The notes under the pieces were generated by a model, which was not told where the DNA came from, made no database searches, and worked only from the letters and a program-made list of their open reading frames with translations. From NCBI GenBank assembly GCA_900551975.1, contig URYA01000032.1, forward strand, positions 1 through 11,665: 11,665 nt of DNA, in the 5' to 3' direction. The DNA comes from an uncultured Collinsella sp. (lineage in GTDB: Bacteria; Actinomycetota; Coriobacteriia; Coriobacteriales; Coriobacteriaceae). The position numbers and the translations under genes were made by a program. The stretch's first letter is position 1, and each line of letters opens with the position of its first letter. Shown piece after piece: positions 1 to 6,166 of the stretch.

Positions 1-665
1 CCGCGGAAGCCGCCGAGCCCGAGCTCGACGAATACGGCATCGCCATTGAGGGCAACGACCAACAGACGACTCCCGCGCAAGATGCCGCCGAGGCCAACGT
101 ATCTGCCCCAGCCGAGCCCCGCACTGCCCGTGTTCTCGAGGTCGGCTGCGGCACGGGCTGCATCTCGCTCTCGCTTGCCTGGGAGCGTCGCGGCCACGTC
201 ACCTGCACTGCTACCGATATCGAGCCGCGCGCCATCGACCTTGCTACCAAAAACCGCGATGCGCTTGGCCTCGCGTCCGACGAGGTCGCCTTCAGCCTCA
301 CGAACCTGGTGAGTTCCATTCCCCACGAAGAGTGGGGCACCTTTGACGTACTCGTCTCCAACCCGCCCTACATCCCCACCGATGTCATGCGCTCGCTGCC
401 GCACGAGGTCAAGGACTTTGAGCCCGATCTGGCGCTCGAGGGCGGTGCCGACGGCCTCGATATCTTCCGCCGCCTGCTCAACGCGGCGCCCTACATGTTG
501 CGCGCCGGCGGCCTCTTTGCCTGCGAGCTCTACGAGGGTGCGCTCGACGCTGCGGCCGAGCTCTGTCGCCAGGCAGGCCTTTCGGACGTGCGCATCGTCC
601 ACGACCTCACCGATCGTCCCCGTATCGTCCGAGCCATCGTCACCGAGCCCAAACAGCGTATTTAA
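1..665 (+). CDS. prmC: PrmC, peptide chain release factor N5-glutamine methyltransferase (5'-truncated)
   Basis: The reading frame is open from base 3 to the TAG-free end at TAA 663-665, giving 220 visible residues; the start lies left of the window. PrmC (HemK) methylates the glutamine of the GGQ motif in release factors RF1/RF2 using S-adenosylmethionine, in the cytoplasm. Seen directly: the SAM-binding motif I VLEVGCGTG at visible residues 44-52 (bases 132-158), an acidic motif II region TDIEPRAI, and the family-defining NPPY motif at residues 120-123 (bases 360-371), which binds the target glutamine. The N-terminal helical domain and the usual RPETE segment are missing because of the window edge. 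Residues 1-43 are an Ala/Glu/Asp/Pro/Gln-rich stretch of low complexity, longer than the usual spacer before motif I. The shorter reading from the ATG at 309 would lose the SAM site and is not credible. The gene normally follows prfA. Confidence 0.93.
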   Translation, partial: AEAAEPELDEYGIAIEGNDQQTTPAQDAAEANVSAPAEPRTARVLEVGCGTGCISLSLAWERRGHVTCTATDIEPRAIDLATKNRDALGLASDEVAFSLTNLVSSIPHEEWGTFDVLVSNPPYIPTDVMRSLPHEVKDFEPDLALEGGADGLDIFRRLLNAAPYMLRAGGLFACELYEGALDAAAELCRQAGLSDVRIVHDLTDRPRIVRAIVTEPKQRI

Positions 666-681
666 GCTGAACAAATAGACA

Positions 682-734
682 TTTGCTCAAGTTTGCTCTT
701 GCAATATACCGTAAAACTTCTACTATAGAAGGAG
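682..734 (+). promoter_or_regulatory. Leader of the toxin-antitoxin module: direct repeat, weak promoter, ribosome binding site
   Basis: The 75-base gap between prmC and the toxin gene is visibly AT-richer than its surroundings. TTTGCTC occurs twice, at 682-688 and 692-698, exactly 10 bases apart (one helical turn), followed by the palindrome TTGCAA at 699-704. A weak promoter can be drawn as TTGCTC 683-688, 16 bases, TATACC 705-710; it would start RNA near 717 and leave room for the Shine-Dalgarno AGAAGGAG at 727-734 before the ATG at 741. Many toxin-antitoxin operons are autorepressed by the antitoxin at such repeats, so an operator role is inferred. The promoter assignment is uncertain. 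Confidence 0.35.
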
Positions 735-740
735 AAAGGT

Positions 741-1136
741 ATGTCAAATCAGCTGCATCGGTACCGTATCGTGCTTGATTACATTGAACCTTGGCTTGAT
801 GAGCAGGATGAAGCTACGCTGAAGCAGATTTATGCAGACCTTTTGGTGCTCGAAAAGGAAGGTCCCAGCCTTGGTCGTCCACTGGTTGACCGTGTCAAGG
901 GCTCGAAGCTTCATCATTTAAAGGAGCTGAGAGTGACTTCATGTGGTGGGCAGGTGATCCGCATCCTCTTCGCCTTTGACCCCAAGCGCCAGGCGATATT
1001 GCTATTGGCGGGTGATAAGTCGCGAGCGGGATCGTCAAGGGCAAAATGGAACGGCTGGTATGCGATCAACATTCCAAGGGCCGAGCAAATATACCGTCGC
1101 CACGTAAGGAGGCTCGATCGAGATGGAACTGCATGA
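741..1136 (+). CDS. RelE/ParE-superfamily toxin, HigB/Gp49-like
   Basis: A 131-residue basic protein that reads as a type II toxin of the RelE/HigB (phage-derived Gp49-like) group. Members are usually ribosome-dependent mRNA endonucleases; this activity is assumed here, not shown. Supporting segments are LHHLKELR (residues 57-64), the beta-strand pair RILFAFDPKRQAILLLAGDK (74-93) and a C-terminal NGWYAINIPRAEQIYRR helix (104-120), in the order seen in this family. Lys/Arg residues in these strands are the likely RNA-contacting residues. The ATG is preceded by AGAAGGAG at 727-734. The gene overlaps the antitoxin by 14 bases. Toxin-first order is typical of HigBA-type pairs. Codon use is less GC-biased (TTT, CTT, AAG, TTG) than in the flanking prmC and tsaC, which suggests horizontal acquisition. 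A phage-remnant protein without toxicity is an alternative. Confidence 0.82.
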   Translation: MSNQLHRYRIVLDYIEPWLDEQDEATLKQIYADLLVLEKEGPSLGRPLVDRVKGSKLHHLKELRVTSCGGQVIRILFAFDPKRQAILLLAGDKSRAGSSRAKWNGWYAINIPRAEQIYRRHVRRLDRDGTA

Positions 1137-1425
1137 GTATATGGAATCTCGCGGGATAACACGCGACTCCATTACCGCCGAGCAGGAGAGGACTCGCGAT
1201 CGTATCGAAGCCTATAAGCTTGCTCAGATTCGCAGGTTAAAAGATCTAACACAGGCGTCGGTCGCCCAGTCGATGGGCGTTTCTCAAAAACGTGTATCCG
1301 AGCTCGAGCGCGGCGAGCTGGGTTCGATGAGGCTTGACACGCTGAGCAGGTACGCAGAGAGCCTCGGCGGAAAACTGGTTGCAAGCATCGAGTTTCCCGA
1401 TCGTACCGTTACGCTTGCGCGCTAA
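1123..1425 (+). CDS. XRE-family helix-turn-helix antitoxin
   Basis: A 100-residue protein with a Cro/C1-type helix-turn-helix at about residues 34-82: the recognition segment runs ASVAQSMGVSQKRVSELERG (45-64) and is followed by LDTLSRYAESLGGKL, the standard end of the XRE fold. The N-terminal 33 residues are charged and probably helical; the C-terminal ten residues form a short tail that could contact the toxin. Its start at ATG 1123 lies inside the toxin gene and has a strong Shine-Dalgarno TAAGGAGG at 1105-1112, so antitoxin can be made efficiently from the shared message. Its probable jobs are neutralising the upstream toxin and repressing the module's promoter, as known for HigA-like antitoxins; both are inferred from family and context. 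A later in-frame ATG at 1141 is possible but lacks as good a ribosome site. Confidence 0.85.
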   Translation: MELHEYMESRGITRDSITAEQERTRDRIEAYKLAQIRRLKDLTQASVAQSMGVSQKRVSELERGELGSMRLDTLSRYAESLGGKLVASIEFPDRTVTLAR

Positions 1426-1573
1426 AAATCTTCAATTAACCCCCTCACTTTCACCGACTACTAGAGCCGCTCACCAAACCAACATGCGCTCTGGGCAAAT
1501 AGGTTGAACGTTTCGTGCGAGAATGCCCAACAGTAAACAAACTTGCACCAGAGCGTAAGGGGCTGGCATACAC
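1426..1573. other. Intergenic region between antitoxin and tsaC
   Basis: This 148-base gap holds no gene I can support. Two weak inverted pairs are visible: AGAGC at 1463-1467 with GCTCT at 1488-1492, and GGGCA with TGCCC at 1493-1527. Neither is followed by a T-run, so I do not call a terminator. A TTGAAC at 1504-1509 could be a -35 box, but no good -10 sits at 16-18 bases from it. AAGGGG at 1557-1562 is the probable ribosome site for tsaC. Confidence 0.4.
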
Positions 1574-2317
1574 ATGCAGACGGTCTATCGGGTATACGAG
1601 GGAGCGCGCGAGCCGCATCGGCTTGCAGTCGAGCGCACGGCCGAGCTACTCGGTCGCGGCGGCCTGGCGCTTATTCCAACCGAGACGGTCTACGGTGTCG
1701 CCGTGGCGGTCAACGCCTTCTCGGATGCCGTTCCACAAGATACAAGTGAACCTCTGCCGTGGCCGCGCGATCCGCAGGCCACCGTCAACGGCGCCGCGGT
1801 CCCCGCACTCGGCACTGGCTATCGTCGTATCTTTACCCTCAAGCAGCGCGAGCTCACCCAAACGGTTGCCTGGCTGGTCGATGATGCCGAGGCACTCGAC
1901 CGCTATGGCGTGGATATCCCTAACGAGGCCCGCGTGCTCGCCCGACGATGCTGGCCGGGCGCCCTGACTATCGTGGTTAAGGCGGCCCCCTGCGTGCCGA
2001 CCTTTATGCGCGCCGCCGACGACACGGTGGCACTTCGCGCTTCGGCCTCGCCCGTGGTGCAGGCGCTCATCCGCGCCTGCGGCAGCCCTCTTGCCTGCAC
2101 CAGCGCCAACACGCATGGCGCGCCCGCGCCGGCAAGTTTTGTCACGGTGGAGGAGCGCATCCTGGAGGGGGTCGATGTGGCCGTCGACGCCGGTGAGACC
2201 CCGTGTCGCGACGCCTCAACCATCGTGTCGTTTCAGCACGGCGAGCTCCAGATCCTGCGCCAAGGCGCGCTTCCCGCATCAGAGATCGAACGGGTCCTGT
2301 CCGACCCGATGCAATAG
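1574..2317 (+). CDS. tsaC: TsaC/YwlC-type L-threonylcarbamoyladenylate synthase
   Basis: A 247-residue YrdC-domain protein. The family makes threonylcarbamoyl-AMP from threonine, bicarbonate and ATP, the first step of the universal tRNA modification t6A37. Visible motifs: PTETVYGV (35-42), a K-x-R pair (K90, R92), WPGALT (127-132), TSAN (176-179) and STIVSF (215-220), all in family order. There is no C-terminal Sua5 domain, so this is the short TsaC/YwlC form. Two oddities: the stretch between VYGV and K90 is about 25 residues longer than usual and Pro/Ala-rich, and the usual KxRPxxxPL reads KQRELTQTV. The ATG at 1574 has AAGGGG 11 bases upstream. The gene normally follows prmC in prfA-prmC-ywlC clusters, supporting the call. 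Its stop is 13 bases before glpK, so the two are probably cotranscribed. Confidence 0.88.
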   Translation: MQTVYRVYEGAREPHRLAVERTAELLGRGGLALIPTETVYGVAVAVNAFSDAVPQDTSEPLPWPRDPQATVNGAAVPALGTGYRRIFTLKQRELTQTVAWLVDDAEALDRYGVDIPNEARVLARRCWPGALTIVVKAAPCVPTFMRAADDTVALRASASPVVQALIRACGSPLACTSANTHGAPAPASFVTVEERILEGVDVAVDAGETPCRDASTIVSFQHGELQILRQGALPASEIERVLSDPMQ

Positions 2318-2330
2318 AAAGGTGTAAGCG

Positions 2331-3872
2331 ATGTCGTTGAATCTAGGCAGCCTGGGCATGGAAGACGCCTCGTTTAGCTTTGGCGGTTCCTACATCATGG
2401 CGCTCGACTGCGGCACTACCTCGGTACTCGCGACCATCGTCGACGAGTACGGCTGCATCGTCGCCCAGGCGCGCCGTAGCGTCAAAACCAGCTTCCCGCG
2501 TCCCGGCTGGGTGGAGCAGGATCCCACGGAGGTGCTTGCCAGCCAGATCGGCGTGATGATGGAGGTCCAGTTTAAGAGCGGCATCCATTCTGACCGCATT
2601 GCCGCCATCGGTATCTCCAACCAGCGCGAGACCACGGTGGTGTGGGACCGCATAAGCGGCCAACCCATCTATAACGCCATCGTGTGGCAATGCCGTCGCA
2701 CCGCACCTCTGATCGACGAGCTGGTCGAGCAGGGCGCAGAAGAGCTGGTGCGCTCCCGCACGGGGCTTACGCTCGACCCGTATTTCTCGGCCTCCAAGGT
2801 GCAGTGGATCCTCGACAACGTCGATGGTGCGCGTGAGAGCGCGGCGGCGGGCGACCTCATGTTCGGCACCATCGACACCTGGCTCATCTATAGCCTCACC
2901 GGCGGTCAGGTATTTGCCACCGACTACACCAATGCCAGCCGCACCGCGCTCTTTAATATCCATGCGCTCGATTGGGACGACGATCTGCTGGCGCTTTTCG
3001 ACGTCCCGCGTTCCATGATGCCCGAGGTTCGTTGGAGCTCGGGCGACTACGGCCGCGTCGCGAGCGACATCATGACCAACATGCCACCCATCATGGGCGT
3101 GGCGGGCGACCAGCAGGCGTCGCTGTTCGGCCACTGCTGCTTCCATCCCGGCCAGACCAAAAACACCTATGGCACGGGTTGCTTTATGCTCATGAACACC
3201 GGCGACGAGATCGTCGAATCCAAGAACGGTCTGGTCTCCACGATCGGTATCGCCGCGGACGGCAAGATCAGCTATGCGCTCGAGGGTTCTATCTTTGCCG
3301 CCGGCTCAACCATGAACTGGCTGCGCAACAACATGGGCATCATCTCGAGCGTGAGCGAGTCCGCGCAACTCGCCACTTCGATTAACGACAACGAGGGCTG
3401 CTACTTCGTCCCCGCCTTCGCAGGCCTGGGCGCTCCCTGGTGGGACCCGCATGCTCGCGGTATCGTGTGCGGCCTGACCGGCGCCTCGAGTCGCGCGACC
3501 ATTGTGCGTGCGGCCTGCGAGTCCATGGCCTACCAGAGTTATGACGTGCTACGCGCCATGGAGCAGGACGTGGGACTTTCGATTGAGTGCCTGTCCGTCG
3601 ATGGCGGTGCCTCGCGCAACGAGTTCATCATGCAATTCCAGGCTGATCTGCTGGATATTCCCGTGCTGCAGTGCGAGACGGTGGAGACCACGGCGATTGG
3701 CGCCGCGTACTTGGCGGGCCTTGCTGTCGGCTATTGGGAGGATTTGGAGGAGCTGGAGCAAAACGCTCAGATCGTCAAAGTCTTCCATCCTCACATGTCC
3801 GCCGAGCGCCGTGAGAGCAACCTCGCTGGTTGGCGTGATGCCGTCAAGCGTTCGCTCAACACCGCTCAGTAG
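2331..3872 (+). CDS. glpK: Glycerol kinase (FGGY family)
   Basis: A 513-residue protein colinear with GlpK along its whole length. It phosphorylates glycerol with ATP to sn-glycerol 3-phosphate in the cytoplasm. Conserved substrate residues are present: R99-E100 in NQRET, Y151 in DPYFS, D260-Q261 in AGDQQ (the catalytic Asp and its neighbour). The FGGY signature (FSASKVQWILDN, 152-163), YGTGCFMLMNTG (280-291), the ADP-site segment DGGASRN (424-430) and the C-terminal LAGLAVGYW are also there. Unusual: an N-terminal extension of roughly 17 residues, and in the first phosphate loop DCGTTSVL (26-33), where E. coli has DQGTTSSR; Cys replaces Gln and Leu replaces the Arg that contacts nucleotide. 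The ATG has GAAAGGTG at 2317-2324, favouring this start over the internal ATG at 2397. No glpF or glpD is nearby. It is close behind tsaC and ahead of upp. Confidence 0.95.
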   Translation: MSLNLGSLGMEDASFSFGGSYIMALDCGTTSVLATIVDEYGCIVAQARRSVKTSFPRPGWVEQDPTEVLASQIGVMMEVQFKSGIHSDRIAAIGISNQRETTVVWDRISGQPIYNAIVWQCRRTAPLIDELVEQGAEELVRSRTGLTLDPYFSASKVQWILDNVDGARESAAAGDLMFGTIDTWLIYSLTGGQVFATDYTNASRTALFNIHALDWDDDLLALFDVPRSMMPEVRWSSGDYGRVASDIMTNMPPIMGVAGDQQASLFGHCCFHPGQTKNTYGTGCFMLMNTGDEIVESKNGLVSTIGIAADGKISYALEGSIFAAGSTMNWLRNNMGIISSVSESAQLATSINDNEGCYFVPAFAGLGAPWWDPHARGIVCGLTGASSRATIVRAACESMAYQSYDVLRAMEQDVGLSIECLSVDGGASRNEFIMQFQADLLDIPVLQCETVETTAIGAAYLAGLAVGYWEDLEELEQNAQIVKVFHPHMSAERRESNLAGWRDAVKRSLNTAQ

Positions 3873-3995
3873 GGTTGCGACGAGCTGCTCGATACAACAA
3901 ACCGTTAAACTTATGCACGGCGCGAGGCAACAACGTCGCCAGGCGTCTTGTCAGCAAGGCCATCTTCCGGCCGCAACGAAAGGGGCAATCAACCC
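3873..3995. other. Gap between glpK and upp carrying the upp ribosome binding site
   Basis: These 123 bases contain no gene, no clear terminator and no convincing promoter. The useful signal is GAAAGGGG at 3978-3985, ten bases before the upp ATG. A TTGCGA at 3875-3880 lacks a matching -10 box. Readthrough from glpK into upp is therefore possible. Confidence 0.4.
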
Positions 3996-4643
3996 ATGAC
4001 CGTCACCTGCGATACGTCCCGCGTGACGCTTGTCGACCATCCGCTCGTCCAGCACAAGCTGTCGATCTTGCGCGACAAGAGCACTGGCACCAAGCAGTTC
4101 CGCCAGCTCGTGCGCGAGCTTGCGCTCTTTGACGGCTACGAGGCCATGCGCGACCTGCCCATGGAAGACGTCGAGGTCGAGACTCCCATCACCACCGCCA
4201 TGTTTAAGCAGCTTGCCGGCAAGAAGCTCGCCATTGTTCCCATCCTGCGTGCGGGCCTCGGCATGGTCGATGGCATCCTCGACCTGGTGCCCTCCGCTCG
4301 CGTGGGCCACATCGGTATGGAGCGTGACGAGGTTACCCACGAGCCGCATGAGTATTACTGCAAGATGCCCAAGGATATCGACCAGCGCATCTGCCTGGTT
4401 GTTGACCCCATGCTCGCCACGGGCGGTTCGGCCGAGATGGCCATCAGCTACCTGCGCGAGCGCGGTGTTAAGGATATTCGCATGCTGTGTATCGTCGCCG
4501 CGCCCGAGGGCCTCAAGTCACTGACCGAAAAGGACCCCGACGTACATATTTATACCTGCGCCATCGATGACCATCTCAACGAGGCCGCCTACATCGTTCC
4601 CGGCCTGGGCGACGCCGGCGACCGCATCTACGGTACGCTCTAG
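3996..4643 (+). CDS. upp: Uracil phosphoribosyltransferase
   Basis: A 215-residue UPRTase that converts uracil plus PRPP to UMP, the main uracil salvage step, in the cytoplasm. Diagnostic segments are the PRPP-binding loop [12 protein letters not shown] (135-146), PILRAGLGM (82-90), and the C-terminal uracil-binding tail [12 protein letters not shown] (203-214), all nearly canonical (the tail usually ends RIFGT; here Phe is Tyr). Length matches the family's usual 205-215. I chose the ATG at 3996 because GAAAGGGG lies at 3978-3985 and the product then begins in the family's normal place; an in-frame TTG at 3948 would add 16 residues unlike any UPRTase N-terminus. The gene is followed by a strong hairpin, so it is likely the last gene of its unit. 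Confidence 0.96.
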   Translation: MTVTCDTSRVTLVDHPLVQHKLSILRDKSTGTKQFRQLVRELALFDGYEAMRDLPMEDVEVETPITTAMFKQLAGKKLAIVPILRAGLGMVDGILDLVPSARVGHIGMERDEVTHEPHEYYCKMPKDIDQRICLVVDPMLATGGSAEMAISYLRERGVKDIRMLCIVAAPEGLKSLTEKDPDVHIYTCAIDDHLNEAAYIVPGLGDAGDRIYGTL

Positions 4644-4684
4644 TCGTTGGGCCTTGTCGGCTACGGTCACAAATACGAAGAAAT

Positions 4685-4729
4685 GGTGCGCGCGGGCGAG
4701 CAAAAGTCGTCCACGCGCACTTCTGTTAA
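4685..4729 (+). terminator. Probable intrinsic terminator after upp
   Basis: A long hairpin begins 41 bases after the upp stop. The outer stem pairs GTGCGCG (4686-4692) with CGCGCAC (4714-4720). After a single C/A mismatch, GGGCGA (4694-4699) pairs with TCGTCC (4707-4712, one G-U). The loop is the seven bases 4700-4706. That gives 13 base pairs, mostly GC. It is followed by TTCTGTTAAC, a short and imperfect T-rich tract, so efficiency is uncertain. Its place between upp and the atp promoter fits a boundary between transcription units. Confidence 0.62.
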
Positions 4730-4760
4730 CGGACGTTTTGCGCTGAGGGGTTCGAAAAAA

Positions 4761-4836
4761 CGTATTACCGTACCTGCGGCATAAAGAAGGCCTTAAGAAA
4801 ACGTACAGGTGCGTATTAACCGTTTGTTTTACGGTT
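4761..4836 (+). repeat. Repeated and inverted elements upstream of the atp promoter
   Basis: Three small structures cluster here. First, the near-direct repeat CGTATTACCG (4761-4770) and CGTATTAACCG (4812-4822). Second, an 8-bp inverted pair CGTACCTG (4769-4776) and CAGGTGCG (4806-4813, one G-U) enclosing the palindrome AAGGCCTT (4787-4794). Third, a perfect 6-bp dyad AACCGT-N7-ACGGTT (4818-4836), whose right arm overlaps the proposed -35 box. These may be regulator binding sites for the ATP synthase promoter; this is inference from position and symmetry only. Confidence 0.4.
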
Positions 4837-4862
4837 GTACTTTAGCGATTGGCTCGTACAAT
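4835..4862 (+). promoter_or_regulatory. Putative sigma70-type promoter of the atp operon
   Basis: TTGTAC (4835-4840) and TACAAT (4857-4862) are separated by 16 bases; the -10 box matches the consensus at five of six positions, the -35 at three. RNA would start near 4868-4871, about 55 bases before the GTG of the first gene. The location, directly after a likely terminator and before a nine-gene operon, supports it. Confidence 0.55.
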
Positions 4863-4870
4863 AGTCACCA

Positions 4871-4903
4871 ATGTTTGGCTGGGACTGTGCTGTGAGGCGT
4901 TAA
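4871..4903 (+). other. Possible 10-codon leader ORF at the predicted transcript start
   Basis: ATG at 4871 opens a ten-residue frame, MFGWDCAVRR, ending at TAA 4901-4903, just before the ribosome site of the atpI-like gene. The predicted RNA start falls on or next to this ATG, so it could be a leaderless short ORF, a mode common in Actinomycetota. No Shine-Dalgarno precedes it. It may equally be chance. Confidence 0.2.
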
Positions 4904-4923
4904 AAAGGAAAGCGAGGAAGCCA

Positions 4924-5235
4924 GTGTTTCAGATAGCCGATCTGCTCGCTATCGTTGCAGGCGCCATCGCGGGCGCAATTGCCTTCCTTCCCTTTGTCTT
5001 TACGCTCAAGCCGGTTCTTGACGATAAGCAGAATGCGGACATGCTCAAGGGCATGGTGAGTCTGGCGGTCTCGGCAGTCGCCCTGCTCGTCTTTACCTTG
5101 GTTGTGTTTGCGTTGTTCGGAGAGGCATTTCGCATGTTCCTCCTGGGCGAGGCGATCGGCTTCGTGGTCTTTATGGCCGCCTGCACGGTTCGCGTCGCCA
5201 AGGCGCTGCGAGATCCTCATGAGGTCGAAAGGTAA
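4924..5235 (+). CDS. Small membrane protein at the atpI position
   Basis: A 103-residue, strongly hydrophobic protein with three likely membrane helices at about residues 6-28, 44-65 and 72-90, a short polar loop DDKQNAD (33-39) and a basic/acidic tail ending DPHEVER. Position directly before atpB is where many operons carry atpI, whose product assists c-ring assembly and, in some species, magnesium handling. The sequence itself does not show a motif I recognise, so the AtpI role is inferred from place, size and topology. The GTG at 4924 is chosen because GAGGAAG (4914-4920) precedes it; an upstream in-frame TTG at 4849 lies before the predicted transcription start and has no ribosome site. 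Only three bases separate its stop from atpB, so translation is probably coupled. Confidence 0.7.
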   Translation: MFQIADLLAIVAGAIAGAIAFLPFVFTLKPVLDDKQNADMLKGMVSLAVSAVALLVFTLVVFALFGEAFRMFLLGEAIGFVVFMAACTVRVAKALRDPHEVER

Positions 5236-5238
5236 GTC

Positions 5239-6042
5239 GTGGAAATTTTTGAAAAGCTGCCTGATGAGATTAATCATCTGGTCAGCGAGTTCAGCTCCAC
5301 CCCTGTCGTGGGCGATCTGAGCTGCGGCATCACGCAGTACTCGTTTTGGCTGATCGTCTCCACGATCGTGCTCCTGATCGTCCTGGCCGTGTTCAAGAAG
5401 AAGCAGACCCTGGTTCCCAAGGGCTTCTTCGTCAACGGTTTCGAGTACATCATCGAGTACGTCGAGAACGATATCGGCAAGGGCGTCGTGGGTGAGAACT
5501 GGAAGAAGCACTTCCCGTTCCTGTGCTCGCTTTTCCTGTTCATCCTGATCAATAACATGATCGGCCTGATCCCGGGAATGAAGCCCGGCACCGGCGCAAT
5601 CGGCTCCACCGCTGCGCTCGCCATCTTCGCCTTCGTGTACTTCATCTACTACGGATGCAAGGCTCACGGCGTGATCGGCTACATCAAGAGCCTCGCCCCG
5701 CAGGGCGTGAGCTTCCCGATGAACGTGCTTGTGTGGGTCGTCGAGCTTTTCTCGACCTTCCTGCGCCTCATCACGCTCGCCGTCCGTCTGTTCTGCAACA
5801 TGTTCGCAGGACACGTGGTCATGGGCTCGTTCGCCATCATGGCGAGCATGTTCATGCAGCCGCTGCTTCAGCAGGTTTCCGCGGCCCACGCCGTCGGCGC
5901 CCTGCCTTCGCTGGCCTGGCTTGCCATCCTCATCCTGATCTATGCGATCGAGCTTGTGGTCGGCGCCATCCAGGCTTACGTCTTCACGGTCCTTACCGCC
6001 GTGTATGTCTCCGAGGCAGAGGAGGTCGCGGAGGAGGAGTAG
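5239..6042 (+). CDS. atpB: F1Fo ATP synthase subunit a
   Basis: A 267-residue integral membrane protein forming the stator half-channels for ions in Fo. The essential arginine is visible as R183 in TLAVRLFCNMFAGH (179-192), the counterpart of E. coli Arg210. The last conserved helix is present as IELVVGAIQAYVFTVLTAVY (237-256), and an earlier asparagine-bearing segment ILINNMIGLIPGM (102-114) is typical. Five or so membrane helices are evident, and the protein ends with a short acidic tail rich in Glu. It starts at GTG 5239 with AAAGG at 5228-5232, overlapping the end of the previous gene. In the assembled complex it faces the c-ring made from atpE. No residue expected to be invariant appears lost. 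Confidence 0.96.
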   Translation: MEIFEKLPDEINHLVSEFSSTPVVGDLSCGITQYSFWLIVSTIVLLIVLAVFKKKQTLVPKGFFVNGFEYIIEYVENDIGKGVVGENWKKHFPFLCSLFLFILINNMIGLIPGMKPGTGAIGSTAALAIFAFVYFIYYGCKAHGVIGYIKSLAPQGVSFPMNVLVWVVELFSTFLRLITLAVRLFCNMFAGHVVMGSFAIMASMFMQPLLQQVSAAHAVGALPSLAWLAILILIYAIELVVGAIQAYVFTVLTAVYVSEAEEVAEEE

Positions 6043-6166
6043 TCTTCCGTTCGCGCCTTAAAGGTAAGGCAATTCGTTAAACCGCCGGTGCCCGTACCCA
6101 TGGAGCCCGGCAGTTATAAAAAGGTTATCCTGCGTGAAATAAGACACGCACGACAAAGGAGGAATC
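6043..6166 (+). promoter_or_regulatory. atpB-atpE spacer with strong ribosome binding site
   Basis: This 124-base gap is the only sizeable spacer within the atp operon. It contains a 5-bp inverted pair GCCGG (6084-6088) and CCGGC (6107-6111) and then an A/T-rich stretch, but no T-run. The near-perfect Shine-Dalgarno AAAGGAGG (6155-6162) lies four bases before the GTG of atpE. Subunit c is needed in many copies per complex, so a dedicated translation-enhancing leader is plausible, as known for E. coli atpE. Confidence 0.5.

Noticed and set aside
46..312. Frame with Arg/Pro/Ser-rich product at the left edge, and another at 343-678
   Set aside because: The prmC frame is open across the same bases and carries the SAM and NPPY motifs; these are out-of-frame shadows.
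699..726. Promoter TTGCAA with TACTAT before the toxin gene
   Set aside because: RNA would start at about 733, inside the Shine-Dalgarno sequence, leaving the toxin message without a full ribosome site; the pair further upstream fits better.
1463..1527. Inverted pairs in the gap after the antitoxin as a terminator
   Set aside because: Stems are short or bulged with long loops and no T-run follows.
1515..1967. 150-codon frame overlapping the start of tsaC
   Set aside because: Ser/Arg-rich product without any recognisable motif, overlapping the well-supported tsaC frame; no good ribosome site.
3948..3995. Upstream TTG start for upp adding 16 residues
   Set aside because: No ribosome site before it, and the ATG at 3996 has GAAAGGGG at a suitable distance and gives the standard length.
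4849..4923. Upstream TTG start for the atpI-like gene
   Set aside because: It lies inside the proposed promoter, before the predicted RNA start, and has no ribosome site; GTG 4924 does.
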